From: Bacillota bacterium
GTDB taxonomy: Bacteria > Bacillota > Sulfobacillia > JAJZYS01 > JAJYTV01
Direction of reading: 5' to 3'
Assembly: GCA_021810725.1 (NCBI GenBank)
Contig: JAJZIE010000034.1
Span: 1-14,754 of the forward strand
DNA length: 14,754 nucleotides
In this document: positions 8,882 through 14,533 of the stretch, piece by piece
Numbering within the stretch: the first letter of the stretch is position 1
How the letters are laid out: each line of letters begins with the position of its first letter
Made by a program: the position numbers and the translations under genes
Notes under the pieces: model-generated
What the model saw: the letters and a program-made list of their open reading frames with translations, nothing else
Databases searched by the model: none
Told to the model about the DNA's origin: nothing

Positions 8882-8918
8882 AGGCGGAGGGCCGCGACAT
8901 CGTCGCCGCCCTCCGCCT
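8882..8918. terminator. Hairpin between convergent pyr operon and tatA
   Basis: Two 17-base arms (8882-8898 and 8902-8918) pair with a single mismatch around the loop ATC. The hairpin starts 34 bases after the pyrE stop and ends 53 bases from the tatA stop, so it can serve both transcripts. Neither side has a real U tract; the minus-strand side has only a short TTTGCC. A smaller hairpin, CCCCT-GTGC-AGGGG, lies at 8852-8865. Confidence 0.6.
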
Positions 8919-8971
8919 CTCGATTGGCCTGCCGGAAGCCACGCGCTCCCCGGGCCCCGGGCATGTTCCGG

Positions 8972-9175
8972 TCAGTCCTGCTTGGTCGTGCCCGGCTCTT
9001 GTGCGCTGGCCTTCTGGTCGAGGCCCGCGTCCTGCTGGATGTCGTTCATCGATTTGCGGAACTCCCGGATCGTCTTGCCGAGGCCCGAGCCGATCTCGGG
9101 AAGTCGCTTGGGGCCAAAGATGAGCAGCGCGACCGCCAGGATGATCACCAGATGGACCGGTGACAGGAGATCCAT
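8972..9175 (-). CDS. tatA: Sec-independent protein translocase subunit, TatA/TatE family
   Basis: A 67-residue membrane protein of the twin-arginine translocation system, which exports folded proteins; TatA forms the oligomeric pore-like component. The N-terminal helix (about residues 7-20, HLVIILAVALLIFG) is followed by the hinge and signature FGPKRLPEIGSGLGKTIREF, an amphipathic helix, and a short charged tail, all as expected for TatA. The ATG at 9175 has a GGAAAGGGGG sequence just upstream. No tatC is in this window, so the partner must be elsewhere, as in many Gram-positive genomes. It appears monocistronic, with its own promoter and hairpins on both sides. Iron-sulfur proteins such as Rieske subunits are common Tat substrates, but no substrate can be tied to it here. 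Confidence 0.93.
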   Translation of the reverse strand: MDLLSPVHLVIILAVALLIFGPKRLPEIGSGLGKTIREFRKSMNDIQQDAGLDQKASAQEPGTTKQD

Positions 9176-9207
9176 CGGCTCGCCCCCTTTCCGTAGGAAC
9201 TGGGTCG

Positions 9208-9235
9208 ATTATAGTCCTTGTGCGACGTTTGGGCA
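9208..9235 (-). promoter_or_regulatory. Probable sigma-A promoter of tatA
   Basis: On the minus strand a perfect TATAAT (plus coordinates 9208-9213) lies 32 bases before the tatA start codon, with a poor -35 match, TGCCCA, 16 bases upstream (9230-9235). The position fits a short leader of about 25 bases. The -10 box is convincing; the -35 assignment is weak. Confidence 0.5.
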
Positions 9236-9301
9236 CGGACCATTGGACCAAAGGTGGGCAGGCGTCCCGCGCGCCCGGCGGCCAACGGCCCTGAGCGGGC
9301 A

Positions 9302-9338
9302 GCGGGCGGAGGAAGCCGAGAAGGCTTCCTCCGCCCGC
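9302..9338 (-). terminator. Terminator hairpin of the amidohydrolase-symporter unit
   Basis: Perfect 16-base inverted repeat (9302-9317 with 9323-9338) around the loop GAGAA, 25 bases past the symporter stop codon and upstream of the tatA promoter. There is no T tract after it, so termination strength is uncertain, but its position between two minus-strand units is what a terminator would have. Confidence 0.6.
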
Positions 9339-9363
9339 GTGCGTCCGTCGGGAAATCGGGAGC

Positions 9364-10812
9364 TCAGTCGGCCGGTGTGGCCTTTGCCGACGACGACTCG
9401 ACCACCGCCGAGCTTGGGGTGGCGGCGGACACGGCGAGCACGACGATCGCGTTCGCGATGACCGCCAGGAAGCCGGAGTTGAGGCCCCAGATGATCGAGG
9501 TGCCCGTGAGCGAGAAGATCGCGACCATGATCACGCCGACCAGGATGCCGGAGATGGCGCCGATCCGGTTGGCTCCGCGCTTGGTGAAGACGCCGAGGAT
9601 CACGGCGGGGAAGAACTGCGTCACGAAGTTGTAGCCCATCAGCAGCAGGGCGACGATCGTGGCGTTGCTGTTGGCCGAGAAGAAGAGCGTGATGGCGGCG
9701 ATCACCCAGACCAGGACGCGGGCGACGAGCTGCACCTGGGAGGGTGTCGCGCTGCGGCTCAGCGGGCGGTAGATGTTCTCCGCCAGGAGGGTGCTCGCGC
9801 CGATCAGCATGAGGGAGCCCGGCACCAGGGCCGCCAGCATGCCCGCGCCGCCGATGACGCCGACGAACCAGGGCGCGTAGACCTTGGTCACGGCGGACAT
9901 CAGGGCGAGGTTCGAGTTGGTCAGGCCCGGCACGATCAGGATGGCAGCGAAGCCGACGAAGAAGACGAACAGCAGGATGAGCTGGTAGAGCGGCAGGAAC
10001 ATGGCGTTGTTGCGGAACACGCGCTCGCTCTTGGCGGTGTAGACGGCTCCGAAGGCGTGTGGCCACATGTAGAACCCGACCGCCGTCATCAGCACCGTGG
10101 AGATGAACCAGGGGATGCCCTGCGCGGTGGAGCCGAAGGTCAGGAAGCCGGGCTTGAGGGCGTCGATCTTGTGGAACATGGCCGAGAAGCCGCCGACGTG
10201 GAGCGGCAGGGCGATGCCGATGAAGAGCACGACGGCCAGCAGCACGATGTCCTTGAGGGCCGCCGTCCAGGCGGAGCCGCGCACACCGCTCAGCGTGACG
10301 TAGATCGCGATCACGAACATCGCGATGACCATGCCCCAGACGGCGCTGATGCTGCCGTAGGACGCGATCTCCACGATCAGGCCGAGACCGGTGAACTGCG
10401 ACTGCAGGTACGGGATGATGGCGACGACGCCAACGAGCGCGACCAGCATGGAGAGACCCCGGCTTTGGAAGCGGTGCTCGAAGTAGTCCGGCTGGGAGAT
10501 GAGGTTGTGCGTCTTCGCGTAGCGCCAGATCCGCGGCAGCATGAAGTAGGCGAGGACGTACGCAAGCGAGCCGTAGCTCAGGATGTAGAGCGTCGGGCCG
10601 CCTACCCCGTAAGACCAGCCGCTGCCGCCGAGGAACGTGAACGTCGTGTAGATGTCGCCGGCCATCAGCAGGAAGACGAAGAGGGCGCCGAAGCTGCGAC
10701 CCGCCACGGTCCACTGCTGCAGGTTCATCTGCTTGCCGCGCGCGGCCAGCAGGCCAAGGATGAGCGATATGACGACCGTCAGGAAGATGATGACCAGAGC
10801 TGCACTGTGCAA
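9364..10812 (-). CDS. Sodium:solute symporter (SSS family, YhjB/MctP-like)
   Basis: A 482-residue polytopic membrane protein with about 13 hydrophobic segments, an N-out LeuT-fold transporter of the SSS family by overall sequence. Telling stretches are NLQQWTVAGRSFGALFVFLLMAGDIYTTFT, FLGGSGWSYGVG, SGVRGSAWTAALKD and MWPHAFGAVYTAKSE. It most resembles the group containing Bacillus YhjB and the rhizobial monocarboxylate permease MctP, which take up small carboxylates or amino acids with a cation. The start is a TTG at 10812 with AAGGAGGGG a few bases upstream; no ATG gives a complete first helix. It lies 15 bases after a DUF3311 gene, a pairing typical of this transporter group. The substrate cannot be read from the sequence; the neighbouring amidohydrolase suggests an acyl amino acid, its amino acid, or the released acid. 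Confidence 0.88.
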   Translation of the reverse strand: MHSAALVIIFLTVVISLILGLLAARGKQMNLQQWTVAGRSFGALFVFLLMAGDIYTTFTFLGGSGWSYGVGGPTLYILSYGSLAYVLAYFMLPRIWRYAKTHNLISQPDYFEHRFQSRGLSMLVALVGVVAIIPYLQSQFTGLGLIVEIASYGSISAVWGMVIAMFVIAIYVTLSGVRGSAWTAALKDIVLLAVVLFIGIALPLHVGGFSAMFHKIDALKPGFLTFGSTAQGIPWFISTVLMTAVGFYMWPHAFGAVYTAKSERVFRNNAMFLPLYQLILLFVFFVGFAAILIVPGLTNSNLALMSAVTKVYAPWFVGVIGGAGMLAALVPGSLMLIGASTLLAENIYRPLSRSATPSQVQLVARVLVWVIAAITLFFSANSNATIVALLLMGYNFVTQFFPAVILGVFTKRGANRIGAISGILVGVIMVAIFSLTGTSIIWGLNSGFLAVIANAIVVLAVSAATPSSAVVESSSAKATPAD

Positions 10813-10827
10813 CGTCGTCCCCTCCTT

Positions 10828-11028
10828 CTAGTCCTGGAGTTCCGGCCCTTTGTTGGCCGGATCCAGCAAGTAGACGACGATCATCACGAGCGCTGTGAAC
10901 ACGACGCAGGTCGCGATGTAGAACCAGAGGAATGGCAGGCCCAGGACGTAGGGCGTGACCGAATTGGCGAAGAAGACGCCCACCAGGAAGGCGAGCGGCG
11001 GGAGGATGGCCAGCCAGCGAATCGCCAC
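10828..11028 (-). CDS. DUF3311 family two-helix membrane protein
   Basis: A 66-residue protein with two transmembrane helices (about 5-23 and 34-56) and the DUF3311 look: PPLAFLVGVFFANSV, LGLPFLWFYIATCVVF, and a polar tail after YLLDP. Members are encoded directly before SSS transporters, as Bacillus YhjC before YhjB, and are thought of as small accessory subunits, by analogy with DUF485/YjcH beside the acetate permease ActP; a direct role has not been shown to my knowledge. The start is a GTG at 11028 with GGAGG 8 bases upstream. It sits 28 bases after the amidohydrolase stop and 15 bases before the symporter, within one transcription unit. Confidence 0.85.
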   Translation of the reverse strand: MAIRWLAILPPLAFLVGVFFANSVTPYVLGLPFLWFYIATCVVFTALVMIVVYLLDPANKGPELQD

Positions 11029-11056
11029 GTGTACCGCCTCCGTTCCTTGAGAGGAA

Positions 11057-12259
11057 TCAGCGACCGGCCGCCTGCAACCGCTCGAGCAGATGCAGGGCCG
11101 TGTGCACTTCCGCCCTGAGGCCGATGCGAAGCGCGTCCTCGTCGATGTTGAAGCGCGCGTTGTGGTGGGGGTAGGCGAGGCCTTTTGCGGCGTTGCCCGC
11201 GCCGATGAGGAAGAAGGTCCCAGGGGCCTTGGTCAGGTAGGCGGAGAAGTCCTCGCCGCCCATGCTTGGCTCGGGTGCGACGACGGCGTCCCGGCCGAAC
11301 TCGGCGAGGAGCGCCTCCTCCACCCAGGCGGAGATCCTGGGATCGTTGATGACCGGCCGGTAGCCGAACTGGTAGCTGAGGTCGTACTCGGCGCCGTGGG
11401 CCTGTGTCACGCCGCGCAGCACGCGCTCCATGATGCCAGGCACCGCTTGCCTCTGTTCGGGGTCGAACGAGCGCACCGTGCCGGCGAGCTCCGCCACGTC
11501 GGGAATCACGTTGTTCGTGGTGCCGGCGTGGATCTTCGTGATGGAGACGACCAGGGGCTTCAGGGGATCGGTCTGGCGCGAGACGATCTGCTGCAGGTTC
11601 ACGATGGCCTGGGCGGCCACCGCGACGCAGTCCACACCCATGTGGGGCTGGGCCGCGTGCCCGCCCCGGCCGCGGATGACGAGCTCGAAAGTGTCCGACG
11701 ACGCCATCATCGGGCCGCTCTTCACGGCCACCGTGCCGACCGGCAGGGGAGTCCAGACATGCGCGCCTATGACGGCGTCGACTCCGTCGAGCGCGCCGCT
11801 GTCGCAGAGCGGCTGCGCCCCGCCGGGGGGCAGCTCCTCCGCCGGCTGGAAGACAAAGCGGATCTCACCCGGGAGGCGGTCGCGCAGATGGGAGAGCACA
11901 TGTACCGCGCCGAGCAGCATCGCCGTGTGCGCGTCGTGGCCGCAGGCGTGCATGGCGCCGGGGTTCCGGGACACGAATTCGATCTCGTTCTCCTCGCTGA
12001 TCGGCAGCGCGTCGATGTCGGCCCGCATCGCCAGGACAGGGCCGGGCGCCGCGCCCATGAGTCGGGCGACGACGCTGAACTCGGTGGGCCGGGTGAGCTC
12101 AAGACCTTCGAACCGCTTTAGCGTCTGGTACACGAATTCGGCGGTCTCGCGCTCGTGGAACGAGACTTCGGGATGCGCGTGCAGATGTCGCCGCCAGCCG
12201 AGGACGTCCGGTTGCACCGCCTCAAGCAGGGACTCGACTTCAGCCGGATCCACGTCCAC
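11057..12259 (-). CDS. M20-family metal-dependent amidohydrolase (amidase/deacylase)
   Basis: A 400-residue cytoplasmic hydrolase of the M20D type (hippurate hydrolase, IAA-amino acid hydrolase, N-acetyl amino acid or N-acetyl-diaminopimelate deacetylases). It likely cuts the amide bond of an N-acylated amino acid. The N terminus has WRRHLHAHPEVSFHE (22-36); metal-site residues are C106 and H108 in MHACGHDAHT, E141/E142 in FQPAEE, H167 in GAHVWT, and a C-terminal histidine in YPHHNARFN (365 or 366). RGRGGHAAQPHMGVD (197-210) marks the inserted dimerisation domain. The start is a GTG at 12259 after GGGAGG, with somewhat long spacing; a second GTG follows two codons later. It heads the unit with the DUF3311/symporter genes. 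No convincing promoter was found in the 110 bases upstream. The exact substrate is unknown. Confidence 0.9.
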   Translation of the reverse strand: MDVDPAEVESLLEAVQPDVLGWRRHLHAHPEVSFHERETAEFVYQTLKRFEGLELTRPTEFSVVARLMGAAPGPVLAMRADIDALPISEENEIEFVSRNPGAMHACGHDAHTAMLLGAVHVLSHLRDRLPGEIRFVFQPAEELPPGGAQPLCDSGALDGVDAVIGAHVWTPLPVGTVAVKSGPMMASSDTFELVIRGRGGHAAQPHMGVDCVAVAAQAIVNLQQIVSRQTDPLKPLVVSITKIHAGTTNNVIPDVAELAGTVRSFDPEQRQAVPGIMERVLRGVTQAHGAEYDLSYQFGYRPVINDPRISAWVEEALLAEFGRDAVVAPEPSMGGEDFSAYLTKAPGTFFLIGAGNAAKGLAYPHHNARFNIDEDALRIGLRAEVHTALHLLERLQAAGR

Positions 12260-12353
12260 GCTCGTTCATACCTCCCGCGGGCAGGACTGTGTCGGCACGG
12301 GCCCGCGGTCTACGATAGCGGCGCAATCCGACAAATATGCCGTGGCCAGCGGC

Positions 12354-12409
12354 AAAATAGACGAACGAAAGGTCCGCGGTGCGGCCGTATCTGGCCGCAC
12401 CGCGGACCT
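12354..12409 (-). terminator. Intrinsic terminator of the cytochrome b cluster
   Basis: Perfect 17-base inverted repeat (12370-12386 with 12393-12409) around a 6-base loop, followed on the minus strand by a T-rich run, TTCGTTCGTCTATTTT (12354-12369). It lies 83 bases past the last gene of the cytochrome cluster and 110 bases before the amidohydrolase start. This is the only hairpin in the window with a clear T tract. Nothing gene-like was seen in the rest of 12260-12492. Confidence 0.8.
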
Positions 12410-12492
12410 GGTGGGACCTGGTTCGGATGCACCATCTGGAGCTGACCACTACCTCGGTTGCCACAGGCGCAGGCCTTCAGGACATGTGGCAT

Positions 12493-12735
12493 TCAGGGCG
12501 TCGACCGAGCCGACGCGCTGTCGTGGCCGGGATGAGGAGTTCTCCCGGCGCGGTAGGCCAGCCGGGCGCGGGCCAGCACCGTGCCCGCGATGTAGAGTCC
12601 CGGCAGGAAGAGGGCGAGACCCAGGACCAGGTCGCCGCCGCTGCCGCGTGTGACGGCCTCGTAGAGGAACCCCGTGCCAAGGGTGCCGAGGCCAAGCCCG
12701 CCAAACCACAGCACCGGAAAGAGAACGCCCCTCAT
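12493..12735 (-). CDS. Small two-helix membrane protein of the cytochrome b cluster
   Basis: An 80-residue protein I do not recognise. It has two hydrophobic segments (about 4-24, LFPVLWFGGLGLGTLGTGFLY, and 36-56, LVLGLALFLPGLYIAGTVL), then a basic and polar tail (RARLAYRAGR, PHPGHDSASARS) that should be cytoplasmic by the positive-inside rule. The ATG at 12735 shares ATGA with the stop of the preceding gene, and a GGAGG-like sequence (GAGGAGGCAGGCGAC) precedes it. A longer in-frame reading up to 13032 exists but only runs through the previous gene. Tight coupling suggests a small structural or assembly subunit of the same membrane complex. No heme-binding CXXCH or other cofactor motif is present. 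Confidence 0.75.
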   Translation of the reverse strand: MRGVLFPVLWFGGLGLGTLGTGFLYEAVTRGSGGDLVLGLALFLPGLYIAGTVLARARLAYRAGRTPHPGHDSASARSTP

Positions 12736-13721
12736 GTCGCCTGCCTCCTCTTTTCGGCCTGCGCGCCGCGCGTGGTGGCGCCGGGTCCCCGCTCGACGCT
12801 GTGGTACCAGTCCCGCCAGACCAGGCGGTAGATGCGCAGCTTGTGCGGCAGTTCGCGCACGCCGGGCAGGAACGGGATGGCCAGGAGAAGCAGCAGGATG
12901 ATCAGCATGGTGTAGGCGGCCATCAGGTCGCCGGCGGGGGACGTGGAGTAGGGCGGGATCTGATAGAGGGCGGTGTACGGCGTCAGCCACCAGGGGCCGG
13001 GGTAGCTGAGCTCGTCGTGCATGATGCCCCACTCGCCGCCCAGAAGGTCATACCTCTGCGCCATCTGGTGCAGGGCCGCCCCTTGCAGGAAGAGAAGGCT
13101 CGGTGCCACGTCGTAGCGGTACACGGGGCTCAGGCGGTCGAGCGCGCCCGACATGAGCCCGCCCGAACCGAGTGCCCTGAGGGCGGAGAGCATGGCTGGA
13201 ACCGGACCGTCTGCGGTCCTCGGCACCTGGACCGCGCCGCCGGCCACGCGCGCGCGCGGGAGGGCTTGCAGGTAGGCGTTCACCCAGGTGTCCTGCTGGG
13301 AGCGCGACGCCGCGTTCCACGTCGACAGCGCCGGCTTCAGCGCAGGGTCCAGGGGAACCGCCATGGAGAGGGGCCGAAGCACGTCGACCTGCGCCGGGTT
13401 GATCGGCGTGGTGACGCCGAGGATGGTCTGCGGATGGAAGGAGCCGATCGCCTGCAGGCTGCCGGTCCCGTTGTTGTAGGGCGGACCGTACTGCGCGATC
13501 GCCGACGTGTCGTCGAGTTCGTGTGCCGCCGTCTGCAGGAACAGCACCGGCTCCTTCGTCGCCACCTGCTGGATGGTCAGGGGCTTGACGTAGGGGACAC
13601 CGAGGGCGACGGACGCGATGACCACGAGGACCAGCACCACGAGGCCGCTGATCACGGCTTCCTTGACGAGGTCGAAGCGCGTCTGGGGGTACTTCGCAGG
13701 GTCCGTCAGGTAGCGCCTCAT
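12732..13721 (-). CDS. Subunit IV-like membrane protein with large extracytoplasmic domain, partner of cytochrome b
   Basis: A 329-residue protein with an N-terminal helix (about 23-43), a roughly 220-residue segment that should be outside the membrane, and a second helix (about 265-286) ending in a basic tail (RIYRLVWRDWYH). Its order resembles cytochrome b6f subunit IV: helix E, then a PEWY-like site, then helix F. Here YPGPWWLTPYTALYQI (240-255) stands where PEWYFFPVFQIL would be, AIPFLPGVRELP (281-292) resembles the end of helix F, and the E-F loop is expanded by about 200 residues. The third helix of subunit IV is missing. The loop carries YGPPYN (78-83) and is rich in Ala, Leu, Pro and Gln, with no CXXCH or cysteine cluster. 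The ATG at 13721 overlaps the cytochrome b stop by 4 bases. I recall similar uncharacterised proteins beside cytochrome b in actinobacteria. The subunit IV relationship is an inference. Confidence 0.8.
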   Translation of the reverse strand: MRRYLTDPAKYPQTRFDLVKEAVISGLVVLVLVVIASVALGVPYVKPLTIQQVATKEPVLFLQTAAHELDDTSAIAQYGPPYNNGTGSLQAIGSFHPQTILGVTTPINPAQVDVLRPLSMAVPLDPALKPALSTWNAASRSQQDTWVNAYLQALPRARVAGGAVQVPRTADGPVPAMLSALRALGSGGLMSGALDRLSPVYRYDVAPSLLFLQGAALHQMAQRYDLLGGEWGIMHDELSYPGPWWLTPYTALYQIPPYSTSPAGDLMAAYTMLIILLLLLAIPFLPGVRELPHKLRIYRLVWRDWYHSVERGPGATTRGAQAEKRRQAT

Positions 13722-14359
13722 CGGGCGGGCCCCCTTTCCAGGCGCTCGTTCTCGGCGGGGTAGGGCGGCACCACGCCGTGCCTGCGCACAAGCAGGAGGT
13801 GCAGGCTGACCATGGCGATCAGGATCGCGGGCAGGACCGCGATGTGCAGTCCGTAGATCTGGCCGTTGTTGAGGACATCGAACCAGCCGCCGATGCCGGC
13901 GCCGTTGAAGGCGTCCTTCGACTGCACCTGGTTCCACTGGGAGAAGAAATCCCCGCGCGACAGGTAGCCGGTGAACGCGGTGACCACCGATACCGCGAAG
14001 CTGAGGACGCCGAGAATCCAGGTGCCTGCGCGGCCAAGGCGCCAGGAGCCCATGAAGAACTGCGCCGTCAGGTGCAGGATCATGAAGAAGAAGAACGCCT
14101 GGACGCCCCAGTAATGGATGCCGCGCATGAACACGCCGGCGCCGGGCGTCTGCCACCAGAAGGGGCCGTTCGCGGCCAGCACGATGCCGCTCACGACCAC
14201 GACCACCAAAGCGCCAAGGGTGAGCGCTCCGAAGCTGTAGACCACGGATCGTACGTAGATCGGCTGCTCCGTGGGCAGCAGCATGTCCCAGGTGAAGGTT
14301 TCCGCCCGTCGGCGTACCGCTTGGGTCCAGTTGGAGGATTCGTACCCCCGCCTACTCAT
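13718..14359 (-). CDS. Cytochrome b (b6-like, N-terminal heme-binding half)
   Basis: A 213-residue four-helix di-heme cytochrome b of the split b6 type. Helix B carries H82 and H96 (RGIHYWGVQ...MILHLTAQ), 13 residues apart, and helix D carries H172 and H187 (YGLHIAV...VSLHLLL), 14 residues apart, the spacing typical of b6 and Firmicute QcrB. Both b hemes should therefore bind. Oddities: the YCFGG/YCLGG motif whose cysteine anchors heme c in b6 proteins reads YSFGA (S42), and GYSLPWDQ reads GYLSRGDF (131-138), followed by a shortened stretch before helix D. The ATG at 14359 overlaps the stop of a 31-residue ORF by 8 bases; the open frame continues upstream to 14416 but that part has no family match. 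Expected role: quinol oxidation or another transmembrane electron transfer, with the partner unknown. Confidence 0.88.
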   Translation of the reverse strand: MSRRGYESSNWTQAVRRRAETFTWDMLLPTEQPIYVRSVVYSFGALTLGALVVVVVSGIVLAANGPFWWQTPGAGVFMRGIHYWGVQAFFFFMILHLTAQFFMGSWRLGRAGTWILGVLSFAVSVVTAFTGYLSRGDFFSQWNQVQSKDAFNGAGIGGWFDVLNNGQIYGLHIAVLPAILIAMVSLHLLLVRRHGVVPPYPAENERLERGPAR

Positions 14360-14447
14360 GGTGCGGGTACCTAAGCACGAGCGCTCCGACGAACGCCAAC
14401 AGCAGGAGGACCTCAACGACGTAGTTCGGCCATACGTTGCCCGCCAT
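14352..14447 (-). CDS. 31-residue single-helix peptide leading the cytochrome b cluster
   Basis: A very short ORF, MAGNVWPNY, then a hydrophobic core VVEVLLLLAFVGALVL (10-25), then RYPHHE. It would form one transmembrane helix. Support for it being real is its ribosome binding site, GGAGGAGG at 14453-14460 with 5 bases to the ATG, the strongest in this cluster, whereas cytochrome b itself has only a poor AGGT. Its stop overlaps the cytochrome b start by 8 bases (ATGAGTAG), so cytochrome b translation may depend on it. Size and layout recall the single-helix PetG/L/M/N subunits of the b6f complex, but I see no sequence match. In-frame ATGs at 14480 and 14516 would give longer versions without a good ribosome binding site. 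Confidence 0.65.
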   Translation of the reverse strand: MAGNVWPNYVVEVLLLLAFVGALVLRYPHHE

Positions 14448-14452
14448 CGTTA

Positions 14453-14460
14453 CCTCCTCC
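14453..14460 (-). promoter_or_regulatory. Strong ribosome binding site for the 31-residue ORF
   Basis: GGAGGAGG on the minus strand, 5 bases before the ATG at 14447. It is too far (over 90 bases) from the cytochrome b start to serve it, so it argues that the short ORF is translated. Confidence 0.7.
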
Positions 14461-14527
14461 TTCGCATCGACTACCGCCATATGTACGTGTGCGCCGGTCA
14501 CCCGGCGGACGTCCATAGGGCGCAGCG

Positions 14528-14533
14528 ATTATC
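14528..14533 (-). promoter_or_regulatory. Possible -10 box of the cytochrome b cluster
   Basis: GATAAT on the minus strand, 80 bases upstream of the 31-residue ORF, in a short relatively AT-rich patch. No good -35 hexamer is seen at 16-18 bases. Between it and the gene lies a small hairpin, CGCCGG-TCAC-CCGGCG (14492-14507). Confidence 0.25.

Noticed and set aside
12354..12440. A T-box-like antiterminator before the amidohydrolase gene, suggested by a GCACCGCGGACC sequence
   Set aside because: The conserved GGGTGGNACCGCG order and a specifier-loop leader are missing, and there are only about 80 bases between the previous gene and the hairpin; a plain terminator explains it.
10057..12653. Long plus-strand frames (about 340-410 residues) opposite the symporter and the amidohydrolase
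   Set aside because: The minus-strand genes have clear families and ribosome binding sites; the plus-strand translations are low-complexity and without motifs.
12736..13032. N-terminal extension of the 80-residue membrane protein
   Set aside because: It runs through the preceding gene in another frame, is His/Arg/Pro-rich, and the ATG at 12735 has a ribosome binding site and a normal ATGA overlap.
12732..13721. The possibility that the subunit IV-like protein is a diheme or monoheme cytochrome c subunit like QcrC
   Set aside because: No CXXCH motif occurs in the translated protein.
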